Shown here: positions 12,620-24,263 of the stretch, piece after piece
Layout: the number at the start of each line of letters is the position of its first letter
How positions within the stretch are numbered: position 1 is the first letter of the stretch
Source of the DNA: Serilophus lunatus
Taxonomy: Eukaryota; Chordata; Aves; Passeriformes; Eurylaimidae
Length of the DNA stretch: 64,000 nucleotides
Direction: 5' to 3'
Assembly (NCBI GenBank): GCA_013399895.1
Contig: VXBA01005040.1
Coordinates: forward strand, 620,001-684,000
Notes under the pieces: model-generated
What the model was told of the DNA's origin: nothing
Seen by the model: only the letters and a program-made list of their open reading frames with translations
Databases searched by the model: none
Program-made: the position numbers and the translations under genes

Positions 12620-12661
12620 CTGTTACAAGAGCTCCATAATCAGGCAGTATCCTGCTTCCTC
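12620..12661 (-). repeat. right arm of imperfect inverted repeat (42 nt)
   Basis: The partner of 12383-12424, running CTGTTACAAGAGCTCC to GCTTCCTC. Four mismatches are seen against the reverse complement of the left arm. Confidence 0.9.
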
Positions 12662-12690
12662 ATGACCACACCAAGCTAAAATTTGTTGGA

Positions 12691-12712
12691 AATATATATA
12701 TATATATATATA
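12691..12712 (+). repeat. (AT)n dinucleotide repeat
   Basis: About eleven AT units, uninterrupted, just outside the right arm of the inverted repeat. Confidence 0.92.
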
Positions 12713-15462
12713 CAGAAAATAAAAGCAATCATGGAAGGTGGGTTATATGAAGGACTCTCTCTGCTCCATAATACCTTGACCTTTTCCCATAACCTTCTCC
12801 TTCTCTCCCTGCCTTTTTCTGATATTTCAGTGTGATAGATAATCAAAGACAGCAAGAGATGTGTTCTACTGCGTTTCTAGCCACTGTTCAAGTGATAATT
12901 CAGAACCTGCTAAATTTCATCTTCACTAATTTAATATTTGGCCAAACTTAGAATATTTAGATTACCTGTAGGCTCCCACTTCACTTCATGGCATTTACTT
13001 TGGACTCTTTTGTTGTGTTATTCTGCATCCAAATAAGTTAGATTTTATTAATCAGGGACTTTTATCTTAACAGAAAAAGTAGCATGAGAATAACAACTCT
13101 TCCTGGGAGACAAAACAATGTCTGCTCCTTAGCTCTGTATCAGATCCAGCTAAAAAGACAGCACCTAAAAACACCTTTGCAGGACTGCAGACCTATGAAG
13201 GAAGGGCAAGTGTGATTCCTGGTGAGCTTATAGCCCTGCTCAAGTGTTGTATCTGGGCAAGATTCTTAATTTTTCTCACGGTTGCCCATCTGTGAAACAG
13301 GAGTGATTCTCTTACCTTTTCCCTGAACTGCCTGTTGATGTAAGTTGCTGAGGATTGAAAGTGTCCTACTACTAATGGGGGTAATACTTTAGCCACTGGT
13401 CTCTTGGGCACAATCAGACTTTTTGTGGTTGCCCTGCTGCCCCTTCCAGGACCAGCAGCTGGTACAACGCACGCCTTTATCTCCATTTTGCAAACCCCAT
13501 TCCCTGTCTCCTCCATTTAGTCCTGCATCCCCTCCATTGAAAGACCTGTGTATAATCACATTATTCTCACAGTAAAATAACCCCTGACTGACAGCCCTCG
13601 TGGCCTTGGCAAAACCCTTCTACAAAATGAGCTCTTTATTACAAAACAAACTTTCATCTGACATGTTAAATACTTGGGTTTAGTTGTGGAGATTGCCTTT
13701 GTTTTTTCTTTTCCCCTTCTCCTCATGGAAATGTGCAACAAGGGGCTTTTTTCTGGCTCATGTACCCCTTCCTGGCTGACCCCTGAGGCTCCCACATGTG
13801 GAGGTGGATTCCACATCCACAGCAGGAATGTGATGTGGGAGGCAGGAGGCAAAGGCAGACTTCTTACCCTGAATTTCCACAGCTCAGGCCGAAAATAGAC
13901 TTGTCTGTGTGCATCTGTCTGTGTGGTCACTGGCTGCTCCTTGCCTGCAGAACAGGAGGATGCTTCTTGCCTCCTGCTGCCTTGGCTACGCGTGGGCGTT
14001 GTGATATATTTTTCTACATCCACTTTGGGTTCTTCATTTCAGTCCTCTTTGATTACTCTCCCCTCAATCTTTCAGACCAAATAGGATTCTAATTAACAAT
14101 GAACTGTCAGTGACAAATCACTGTGTTTTGTTTCCAGTAGTACATCTCTTTGGTAGCTTCACTTTGCAAAAGCAACTAAAACAATGGAAAATAAAAATAC
14201 GTATTAAAACTTCTTTTTTTATTGTTTTTGGTGGGAGATTTTGAAAAGGAAATAATCTCTTGCTTGTTAAATGAAGCTTCATTCTCTCTCTTGTAACTAC
14301 TTATCTGGGAGACGCTTCTTCCATTCTGGCTACTTTCTGCCATCCTAAAAAAGATTTGTACACTCGGGAGCTTAACTTGAGTGAATATAAGCACCTTTTT
14401 GTAATGATGAGCCCCCTTGAGCAGAGCAAAAAGTATAACAACAGTGCAAGCAAAGAAATATCTATATTGAAATGAAAAATATATCAGAATTGTAACAAAA
14501 GCCTAAGTGTTACCACCAAAGACTATGGAAATGAAGGCCATTATCATAGTGGCTTTTCAGTTCCTGAAGCGTTTTCCTGTGATGGGCCCCTGAGGACATT
14601 CATTACCCATAATACTCCTTCTTACAGCTTCCTGAGAAATGCAGCTTGTGTCAGGAGAAAAGTAAGGCCCAGAAGAAAAACTAATTCCCTAAATTATATG
14701 AAATGTTTGAAGCTAGGGAGAAAAAAATTCCATTGCTGTAAGAGTTTTATCATATACCAAGTTGAACAAAAACAGTCCTTTAAGGTGCTATTTATAATGT
14801 TCAACCTGCTTCACTCTGTTCCCCAGCACTAATAAATACAGTAGCATTGTTGGAAAGAAATGGAAGTCCCAAATTAAGATCACTTTCTTCCTAATCCTAA
14901 AAGCAGCACAATATTAAGCCTTCAGGGAAAATGAATTCTGAAAAAGAAACTATTTATAAAAAACTTCAGGGAAGTAAAAAGGGGGGAAATATAAAAGGAA
15001 AGGAGCAATAAACTGTGTGTCCATATGCATTGCTGGGAAATGAAATGCTGCAGCTGTACAATATTCTGGAGTGGGATTGTTGACAATTTCTCTCTTTGTA
15101 CCAGACTAGTAGCTGTGAAAAATTTTCAGTGACACTGACAAGGCCAGGCCAACACACACCAAAACAGAGCTGCCAACAACTCACATTGACAACTTCATTT
15201 TAGTACCTGTTAAAAATACAGTGTCCTACTGCATCTCATGCTGGAATATTTGAGCTTCTTCCATGCCTTTTGCTATAAAATAAATGTTTTTTAACTCATA
15301 TTGACACGTGGGAGTGATTGTGCAGACGCTGAAGCCCATTCGCAGCTTGAGCTCCTAATTTTGCCCAGCTCAGGCATCACTAACCCAGAAACACATTCAG
15401 TCAATAAAGGTATTATTGACATGGCATACCCATTCCAATATTACTAGAAAAGAGAAAAGAAG

Positions 15463-15551
15463 AGGAAAGGAAAGGAAAGGAAAGGAAAGGAAAGGAAAGG
15501 AAAGGAAAGGAAAGGAAAGGAAAGGAAAGGAAAGGAAAGGAAAGGAAAGGA
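15463..15551 (+). repeat. (AAAGG)17 pentanucleotide microsatellite
   Basis: Seventeen perfect AAAGG units run from 15466 to 15550, with no interruption. The plus strand is pure purine. A minus-strand frame across it (15397-15588) encodes a Ser-Phe-Pro-Phe-Leu repeat, an artefact of translating the microsatellite and not a protein gene. Confidence 0.97.
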
Positions 15552-16233
15552 CAAGTTCCACTGTGAATATAAGATGCTGATGGCTCAAAAAGAGAGATCT
15601 GATAAAATTAATTTATTCATTCAGTGAGTGCAGCATTTTTGTGTTCTTTAAACCTAAAATATCACCCATCAAAGGTGGCTATTCAACAAGATACCCAAGA
15701 GTCAATATTCACAAAAAAATGTGCTGCTTTGAGCTGAAAGCCTGCAAAATGAAGTATGCTTTTACATAGAGAAAATAATCTGCAAGAACAAGGTGGCTTG
15801 TGGGAGGTATTAAAGAAATTAATATTTGTGCATTTGATGGGGTATTATTCTCCTCTGGACACTGGTACAGAGATTTATGCCTTTCTTTTGTCACAGACAC
15901 ATGAAAACTTTGACAGCTCTGAAGACTGAACTAATTTGCCGTCTACTTACAACATTTCCTGTAGCACACACCACTTAAACATTGACAAATGCATGGAGAA
16001 CCAATGTGCCTGACTGCATTGTATAGCTTATACCAGGGCCTGATCTAAGATCACTGGTTTTGACACAGAAAGAGATAGGCTGTAATGAAATCAACAAAAA
16101 TATGGAAAAATAATCTTTTAAATGTGTCTTTGCCTAGAACAGAAATACCTTGTGTCAATATATCCTACAGATAATTTTAACGAATGAATCTTAATTTGCA
16201 AACATTCAGAAGAAACATTTAGCAGCGCTGATG

Positions 16234-16249
16234 TGTTTACTTGTAAACA
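16234..16249. promoter_or_regulatory. forkhead-type palindrome TGTTTAC-TT-GTAAACA
   Basis: Two perfect 7-nt forkhead core words face each other with a 2-nt spacer. Forkhead factors recognise the TGTTTAC/GTAAACA core; paired inverted cores can bind dimers in some family members. The flanks carry more T/A-rich words (GTGTTAACAATTAG at 16264-16277). Whether it is used is unknown. Confidence 0.3.
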
Positions 16250-16927
16250 AATTTTTAAACTTGTGTTAACAATTAGTTAGGGGCAATAAAAAATTCCTCA
16301 ACTTCTCAGTAGTTGCACTTAGCAAACATACTTATTGGTTGGGGATTTTTTTTGTAAATTCACTCTAGAAAGAAAAAAGGTCAAATTTAATATAGAATAA
16401 TTCCCTGTGAGAGCTTCAGTCAGATCCTAAATGATGTTCTGCACCAAAGTTACTTTTTGTGTGCAAAATTGGAGAGTCAAGAGACTTTGAAATCTCTCAT
16501 TCACCTCTTAGTCACCTCTCCTGAGATGCTTATTGAATAACAATGGAATAAAAGTCATTGTGCTTAGTATTTTTTTAGCCACTGACTTGAGCTTGCAAGA
16601 TCTGTGTAATAACAGCAGAAATATTCACAGCTGACTAACTGACAAGGGGCTATTTATGGATCAACCTCTGAAGGGTTTTGTACTTTTAAAGTTCAGAAGG
16701 TAAAAGGTCCAAAGTTCCTTGTGTGCTATATTTGAGGGCCTCTAACACAGAAGCAGACCCTGCTCCTGCACAGAACCTTGCAAAAGGGAGGGTTTGGAAG
16801 TAAATGAAGTTTGCTTTATGATGAGGCCTGACAAACAAGTCTCTAGGTGAGCTGCCTGCACTGCACAGACACATCCATGGATGGGGAAGAATATGGATTA
16901 GAAAGAGCCTCCAGCACAATATGTTTT

Positions 16928-17396
16928 CAGTGTTAGAGTGAGTCTACAGGAGGCCACCAAGATAATCAGAGGGATGAAGCACCTCTCCTATGAGAAAAGG
17001 CTGAGAGAATTGGGAATTTTCAGCCTGAGGAAGAGAAGCTTTGGGGTGACTTGACTATGGCCTTCCAGTACCCAAAGGGAGAAAACAAGGGAGATGGAGA
17101 GAGATTATTTACAAGGGCCTGGAGTGACAGGACAAGGGAGATGGCTTCAAACTGAAAAAGATTAGTTTTAGATTAGATATTAGGAAAAAATTCTTCTGAG
17201 TGAGGGTGGTGAGGCCCTGGCACAGGTTGCCCAGAGAAACTGTGGATGCCCCATCTCTGGAAGTGTTCAAAGCCAGCTGGGATGGGGCTCTGAGCATCCT
17301 GGCATAGTGGAAGGTGTCCCTGACTCTGACAGGAGGTTGGAACGAGGTGAGTTTTAAGGTTCCATCCAACCCAAAACATTCTGTGATTCTACGATT
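16928..17396 (+). mobile_element. CR1 LINE, ~470-bp 5'-truncated copy
   Basis: A forward copy. It begins in the ORF2 region with AGGAGGCCACCAAGATAATC, continues through CACCTCTCCTATGAGAAAAG and GGCACAGGTTGCCCAGAGA, and ends in ATTCTGTGATTCTACG, the terminal octamer repeat. The coding part is broken by stops and frameshifts (for example GGTGACTTGACTATGG where the family usually has an intact frame). It shares its 3' core with the copies at 20.1, 23.9, 51.0, 51.9 and 61.5 kb. Confidence 0.95.
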
Positions 17397-20144
17397 TGTA
17401 TGTTGTGGATAAACATAAGACAAGCCATGTTCTCTGTGACTTGCACACAGAAGCCAGAGCAATGATGTTTTGGCATCTTTTCAGTGTTCTTCTAAAAATA
17501 AAGTTTGAGTGAGCTGATGTTGGTTGGTCCAGTCCCACTGAAGTTCCTACTGTGTAAAGAAATCACCAATGTCTTGTGATGCCCTGTGAGCATCCCTGCT
17601 CCAGACGATGACCCTGGTCAATGGTGCTTTTTATTTGTTCTCAAAGAGCTGCAGCTGAACTGAATCCAAAGCTTCTCCTCCTCTTCGCTGCTGCAAGGTG
17701 TGAGCAGCTGAAAACTGTGTGCAGGTACTATATATAGAACCAGGCATCTTCCAGGGGACTGGCTGTCAGAGAGCTGCAAGCATCTGCCTCTTCCCTTCCC
17801 CTCTGTTTCTGTCTGGAAGAGGGCATTGGGCATGTTTACCATTCCAGACTCTTCAGAATGATGTAGCCTTTCCACATGAATGGTACAGGACGTTTCACAG
17901 ATTATAAAAATGTAAAACCTCAAGCCCAGGAGATGTTCAGGAAGATGGCAAGGAACTGCATTGGCATAGCCCAGGCAATGTGAAGCTGTTGAACTTCACA
18001 GCTTTCACAGAAATCCTTCAATATGCTTCCAACAAGTGGCTGGGTATCTATTAACTACCTTGTTTGCATTTCCTGCCATTACTGAATTCTCTCTCTTGGC
18101 TACAGAGAATCACTCCATGACTGAGGGTAATAATGCAGGAGATCATGTAAATATCATGGAGTTGGAGTTAGTGTTCCACTCCTTGAAATGTCACTATTCA
18201 CACACAATTCACCACAAAACTGTGTGGAGTCACAGCAGCTCTATAAGTCATTTGTAGCTCTTTCTCCTCCTCTTATGTATTGTGCAAGGTAGATTTTCTT
18301 TTCCTTTTGATTCAAATACCACTTAGGCCCTCGTTGTTTGATGTTTGAACTCAGATGGGCTCAGACTGAGTAAAACAGATCCTGATCTTTCAATTATTTT
18401 TAGACCTGTAATTCCCAAGTCCTTCTTGCTACATAATCTTGTTTATAAAAAAAAGGAATGCAGATTTTAAGTGTAGAAATCATTATTATGAACATATATG
18501 ATGATGTATATTCTCATATAGCACACATAAAACATCTTTCCTGGTAATTTGCACAATGGCTTCTGATTCATCTAAGACGTGGTTTTACAAGAGTCTCACA
18601 TGAAGAGGAACTCTCTGTATCTCTGGCTACATTATTCCAGTGCTTTATTACTATAAGAATTTATTGAAAACATCCAAATATTGAATCTTCTGCTACATTA
18701 AAGTATAATTTACTGTGAGATTACTTTTTCCAAGCTGGCTGTATACTCATCTGCTCCTTTTCTTGTCTCTCTCTGGATAATCGAGTAGATTATGCCCTTA
18801 GTCTCTAGTATACAGTGCATTTCCCAGAGCTCTGCATATTCCCCCTAAGCCCTCTTCTGTACATTTTCATATTTTCAGCCAAAAAAACAGATGACAAAGC
18901 ACTCCATACGTCTCTATAAACCTGTGCTGTTTCATCCTCTGCACTATCACACATTTTGCTGGTGTTCTTAGTCTTATGCAAATTAAAAATTAGTTTCTGA
19001 GCAAAAGACATTCTTACTGAAATTCAAGCTTACAGTAAAATCATATGAAAACTACAATTCTTTGCTTTGTCATGTTTAAAATGTTGCCAGTAAAATATAT
19101 ATGAAAATACCTTTTGTGATCTGTACTCTTCTGTCCAACCAACAGTTAAAAGCATCCCTGACTATGCTTGGCTAAACACTCTCCCTATTCTTGGACAGGA
19201 CTTTCCCTTTTGATTTCTTCACACGTGCCCATTAAATGCTGATACCTTTTTGCAGGGCTGCAGCCTTTCAGGAGAAGGCCACAAGAAGCCTCTCAGTGCA
19301 ATGAGTCAGTGGCCTTAATCTGCAGCAAACATTCCTTTTGAGAGTGATGATTTTACCATGCATTTTTTGAGATAATGACTCCACCCTATCAGACTAGTTT
19401 TCATCTGCCTTTCAACCATGGATAATACTTTTCATTTTGAGGCTTGATACTCTTGACTCTTTCGATCTAAAACTTTCACTGACTCAGTTATAACTTTAGA
19501 AATGTGAATTTCCAATTCAAGGAGCCTTTTCTGAAAAGACTTTGATGTATCACTGTTTTAATCCTAAATCATGAAGTTTAGGATTTATAGAGAAAAAGAC
19601 TTGGAAAATAATTTGGTGCTCAAGAACTGGCAATCAGATAGCCTTCAGAAAATGCTGCCAACAGCCATCAGTGATAAAGGAGTTGTTTACTATACAGAGC
19701 AGCTTTCACAAGATAAGTGGCCCTGGGGAACTGCTCCTTCACCTCCTGCAAAAAGTACCTGAAGATAAGGATTATTTAGAGACCTGAGGCATGGAGATCA
19801 TCCAGAGTTCAATGCAATTCAAAAATCTTACAACTCAGCAAATGTTCCTAATGCAGACAAATGAGTGTCATAATCTATACTAATCTTGCCTCTCTGTACC
19901 ATCCTTTGGCTCTTACTTTCCTTAAGATGTATCCTGTCATCACATTCTCTCAGTATAATAGCTGATTGGTGCATCTATATGACTTTAATAAGCTTTACAA
20001 GAGATTGAACTCTGCTCTGGTCGAAGTGCAACTCATTGTAGCCCGGAAATATCAGATTCCATAATAAATATATACTTAGAAAAATAATTACACTATTATA
20101 AATGATTACCATATAAAGAGTTCTTTTCACTATTTCTCCTTTTC
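17397..20144. other. unique non-coding DNA
   Basis: No gene, transposon or RNA gene recognised. Short overlapping frames on both strands carry no known domain. Minor AT-rich patches occur, such as 18.48-18.52 kb. Confidence 0.6.
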
Positions 20145-20326
20145 ATAGAATCACAGAATCATAAAAAGGTTGGGATGGGGAGGGATCTTAACAATCATCT
20201 CCTTCCATCCCCTGTCATGGGCAGGGACACCTTGCAGTATCCAAGGCTGCTCCAAGCCCCATCCAACCTGGCCTTGAACACTTCCAGAGATGGGGCATCC
20301 ACAGCTTCTCTGGACAACCTGATAGG
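20145..20326 (-). mobile_element. CR1 LINE 3' fragment
   Basis: In plus-strand reading it starts with ATAGAATCACAGAATCATAA, then GGTTGGGATGGGGAGGGATC, CATGGGCAGGGACACCTT and CCATCCAACCTGGCCTTGAA. It stops abruptly at CTCTGGACAACCTGATAG, so only about 180 bp of the 3' end is present. The usual CACTAGACC word is changed to CAGTATCC. Confidence 0.94.
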
Positions 20327-23300
20327 TTATGCATCCAAGATTCTCAAGGTGATCCCATCTGGTTGTTTTTCTGTTAATTTAATCATTAGAGACCAGTCTT
20401 TGGGCATCTCTTACTCAGAAGATACTGGAAACCCCCCATGCCAACAGATTTGAAAATTTAAATAGTGTTGAGGTTAACAAGGACGTTTTCTTTGTTCATC
20501 ACTGCATTTAATAAAATTTGCCTTCAAGTTGCCCAGAGTGATGGAAGACAAATATATTAAAAAATGAAGTAAGAAAGTTTTCAGCCTGACTGTAGAGACA
20601 GTTGAAGCTGAAGAATTTTCTTGCTTAATGACAGTAGGTGATCACATTGCAATTTAATGCTATCAACACATTTATCCAAACTGGTTTTGTCAGTTTTTAA
20701 CAAAATTATAGTTTATCTTTGAAAATTATAAACAATACTGACATTACTTTTTGTAAAGTTATATTAAGAAGTGGTGTTTACACAAGATTTCAGATGCATG
20801 GAAGAAAAAAACAGCTGTGGGATGCACCTCTCTTCACTCTTAATTCTCAAGGTCCTGATTTCCTGAGGCTATGAATGTGTTTCTACACAAAACTATGTCA
20901 TAATAAACAAAAAAGTTCCAACTAGCTCCTTTAAAAATTAGAAGAATGAAAGAGAAAATTGTTATGACTCAGAACCCTTGCAACTTCCTGTTCATAATCA
21001 ACTACACTCTAAAGCAATGGCAAATTATCCTTTCAGATAATTTCTGGTCCATTTGAAGAGGTAAGGCTGAAGTTTTCTAAGTGATGACAGTGTTCTTGAG
21101 TTTCCCAAACTAATGAACCTAAATATTCCAAGTTAAATTATGAAAAATTTCAAAATCAGTTTCAATTAGACTGTAATTCCAGTAGAATCACATCATTTCA
21201 TATTAAGGGCAGTTCTCTAGCACTTCCTTTTTTTATTGTTGGTATTGTTCAGTCCTTGAGAACAAAAACTACTCTTGCAGGATTAAAATTCCTTGGCATA
21301 ATCTGCATGATTTTGTGAGTGACTAACTTTAGTGCATTTGTGACCTGGATAAAGTGCATTCATGACCTGTGTCACTCATAAAAGGTTGAAAGGTGTTTAT
21401 TGCTGTCTTTCTGTTGTAAAGCTGCCCATAACCCTGTGGCATCTTACAATATGTTGTAAAAGATACTTTGCAGTCACCAGACAACTTAGTACAGGTTCAT
21501 TGGCTGCAAATTCCAGACTGGTTGTTACTGGGTTTTTTCTTCATCTGCTTACTCATTATAATCCTACACATTCAGAGAGCTGTTACTTGGACTTTCCATA
21601 AACAGATTCCAGGTAGTTTAGTGTGCATTATACTCAATGATACAGATTAATATTAAATTATATTTCACAAAATTAATGTATGTGCTTTTCCAGCTTTGTT
21701 CCGAGATACAATAAATGTGACAGTCTTCAGGCATTAACAACAACAACAACAACAACAATAATAATATAATTTCTTTTATGGTGGGGCTGGTGGTAGTGGG
21801 GATGGTGTTTTCATTTCATGTACTATAGTATCTTTTATCATGTATTCTTTCCTTTAACATTGCTCCCTTACAATGCAATGCTCAATATTCACGCCACTAA
21901 CAAGTACAATTATATATTCCAGCCTCTCTATGCCCAGAGCCCTAGTAAATAGTGATTGAGATTAATTTAATAAAAAGAATTAAAAAATAACCCTTTGTCC
22001 AATGTGAAAATGAGAAAAATATAGACCAGAGGGTTGAAAACAACTAAAAATTTAATTAAACCTTGACAAGACTGTGGAAGCAATTTTCAACTCTTTCAAG
22101 TGGTTTTTTATATTGAAGGTGTTAGCTGCTGATCAACTGGAAGAGAATATTTCCTTTTTTTTATGTATATGTAAAGCAAGAACTGGGATTGTTGCATCAT
22201 GCAGCTATCCTCTCGCAGCTTTTCAGACAGCTGAGCAAGCCAACTTCAAGCATATCTGCCTAATATAAATTCTATCAGATTTTCTTTTCCAGACAAAGTA
22301 GAGCAACAACAAGTAAGTTTAGCTAAAAGGGCCATGCATAGAGAGGAAGACTGGAATAAGTTTCTTTAAAAAGGGAGAATTTATCTGATTGCTGCTCTTA
22401 ACAAAAATCTCCTGCTCTTTTGTGCTGGAGCTTTTCTCCTTCTCATCCTCATCTCAGCCCTATGTCCTAAAAGTGCCATTGGTCTTTTCCCTTCTGAAAG
22501 CTGCCCCTGCCACAGTGTTGCTTATGCAGCAGTAATTCTGAAGATCACAATATTATTTCAAACAAAAAAAAATACCCCAAGAAAAGGGGACCCCATTTTT
22601 TCCCCTTTTGTTACTGAGATTCATGAGAAATGAAATTTATGTTCTATTCTGCTCCAGCACAAAAGAATCTTTGTCTCTGCTTTCCCAATACAGTTCTGTC
22701 ACTCAGTGAAAACAATGCTGTAAATTACTCTATGCTGATTTAATAAAGTGACCTGGCACATAGCCCAGCAAAGCAGATGGCACTATGGATTATAGGCTAA
22801 TGCCTCAAGGGAGGTCCAATAGAGAAAGATCTTCAGAAAAAAACAGAAGAAGAAAAAGGGCTGAACAGAGTGTTTGTAAGACCTTTCTCAGCTGACAGGA
22901 TTGATGGAGTTGTGACAGAATGCATATTCATGTCTCAAAGAGTAAAATATTAAATGCCATTGTAAACCACCTTGCATCCCAGAGGAATCTATACCTTGAG
23001 CCTTTTGCAGAGCAAGCAGTGTCCCCATGGAGGAAGATGCTCCCTGCAGGGTGCTGGTCAAACAGAACAGCAGACACACCTCTGACTTCTCCATGGGAGA
23101 CACTACTTTAAACTGCCCAAGGAAAATCAGTGTGAGAGTTTAACCTTGTAAGATCTTTGGGTTGGCAGGATCTCTTCCCATCTGCATCAGGACCAAGGTA
23201 TTTCCATCATTTCATGGCTTATCTCACCTGAGTTAGTGCCTGGATTTATGACTGTATTGATATTATGAGTAGGAATCTCATCGTCTGTTGCTCCCACGCA

Positions 23301-23870
23301 CTCCTCCTTAACCTGATGGCTGCATCCACCCTTAGAACAGATCAAAGAGTCACTCTGTGCTCGCTGGCACCACAACTAAGTTGCATTTCACCATCCTGAC
23401 AAACAGCAAGAGGCTGGAGGGTCTGTAGCTACTCAAAGTGGGTCGTAAGTTCTGTCCTATGTCTCACACAGAAATCAGAAAACACAAGCACTGAACTCCT
23501 GTGACCTCTTAAGTGATTACAATCATAATCCATTGTGTACTTGTCTGCAACAGATCCATTTCTGTAAGCAGTTGAGTCTAATTGGGCCACAGCTGGTGTT
23601 GGCTAAGCACATGGAAAGCAGGGGGATGAGTAAAAGAGGTTTATTGACTCAACAGCTCTCTGTGAAGTGAGGTTTCTCTGATGATATCTGCCTTGTTTTG
23701 TTCAGATCATGAAAACTTGCACAGTGATGTTGGCCTTCAGAATAGGAATTACAGTGTGAGGCTCATTATATACATCTCCATGGCAGTCTTATGTATCCTT
23801 TGAAATATCAGATGACTCATCTGATGAGATACAAAATGTTATAGTTCCAAGACAGAGAAGCTCGTCAGTT
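20327..23870. other. unique non-coding DNA
   Basis: No gene recognised. It holds a short AAC/AAT trinucleotide repeat at 21.74 kb, followed by a G-rich patch (GTGGGGCTGGTGGTAGTGG near 21.78 kb). Everything else appears to be single-copy AT-rich DNA. Confidence 0.6.
21736..21765 (+). repeat. (AAC)7(AAT)3 microsatellite
   Basis: Seven AAC units are followed by three AAT units and then an AT-rich tail. Confidence 0.95.
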
Positions 23871-24263
23871 ATAGAATCACAAAATGGTTTGGGTTGGAAG
23901 GGACCTTAAAGATCATCCAGTTTAAAAGCCCTGACATGGGTAGGAGCACCTTCCACTATCTCAGGTTGCTCAGAGCCCCATCCCATCTGGCCTTGGACAC
24001 TTCCAGGGATGGGGCATCCGCAGCTTCTCTGGGCAACCTGTGCCAGGGCCTCACCACCCTCACAGGGAAAAATTTCTTCCTCATGTCCAATCTAAATCTA
24101 CTCTCTGTCAGTGTGAAGCCATTCCCCCTTGTCCTGTCACTCCAGGCCCTTGTAAACAGTCTCTCTCCATCTTTGTCATCGTCTCCCTTCAGGTCTGAGA
24201 GGACACAATTTGGTCTCTTTTCCAGGCTAAACATTCCAAATTTTCTCAGCCTTTCCTTACAGG
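23871..24263 (-). mobile_element. CR1 LINE, ~390-bp copy, minus strand
   Basis: It begins with ATAGAATCACAAAATGGTTT and GGGTTGGAAGGGACCTTAAA, and continues through the full 3' core into the ORF2 C-terminal region, ending near TTTTCTCAGCCTTTCCTTAC. It is one of the better preserved copies. Its antisense strand still has a 92-codon frame (24234-23956) with ORF2-tail signatures, listed separately. Confidence 0.96.
23956..24234 (-). pseudogene. CR1 ORF2 C-terminal remnant (92 codons)
   Basis: The minus-strand frame includes FSLEKR at the start, then RLFTRAW, DRTRGNGF, RLDMRKKFF and HRLPREAADAPSLE. These are the conserved C-terminal tail of CR1 ORF2, downstream of the reverse transcriptase fingers and palm. 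The catalytic domains and endonuclease are absent because the copy is 5'-truncated, so the frame cannot support transposition. The leading Met is fortuitous. The open frame reflects a fairly recent insertion, not selection. Confidence 0.85.

Larger units (their letters stand above)
11709..16927. other. unique non-coding DNA with simple repeats
   Basis: No gene recognised. The stretch holds the inverted repeat and microsatellites at 12.38-12.71 kb, the AAAGG repeat at 15.47-15.55 kb and the forkhead-type palindrome at 16.23 kb, listed separately. A 155-codon minus-strand frame at 13556-14023 has no recognisable domain and is treated as chance. Confidence 0.55.

Noticed and set aside
13556..14023. 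155-codon minus-strand open frame
   Set aside because: No recognisable domain, overlapping open frames on the opposite strand, no promoter or exon structure; length is close to the chance maximum for this window.
15397..15588. Ser-Phe-Pro-Phe-Leu repeat protein
   Set aside because: It is only the translation of the AAAGG microsatellite on the opposite strand; a repeat of 5-nt units stays open in every register that lacks stops.
21781..21808. G-quadruplex at the G-rich patch
   Set aside because: Several of the G runs have only two bases, so it does not satisfy the usual three-G rule.
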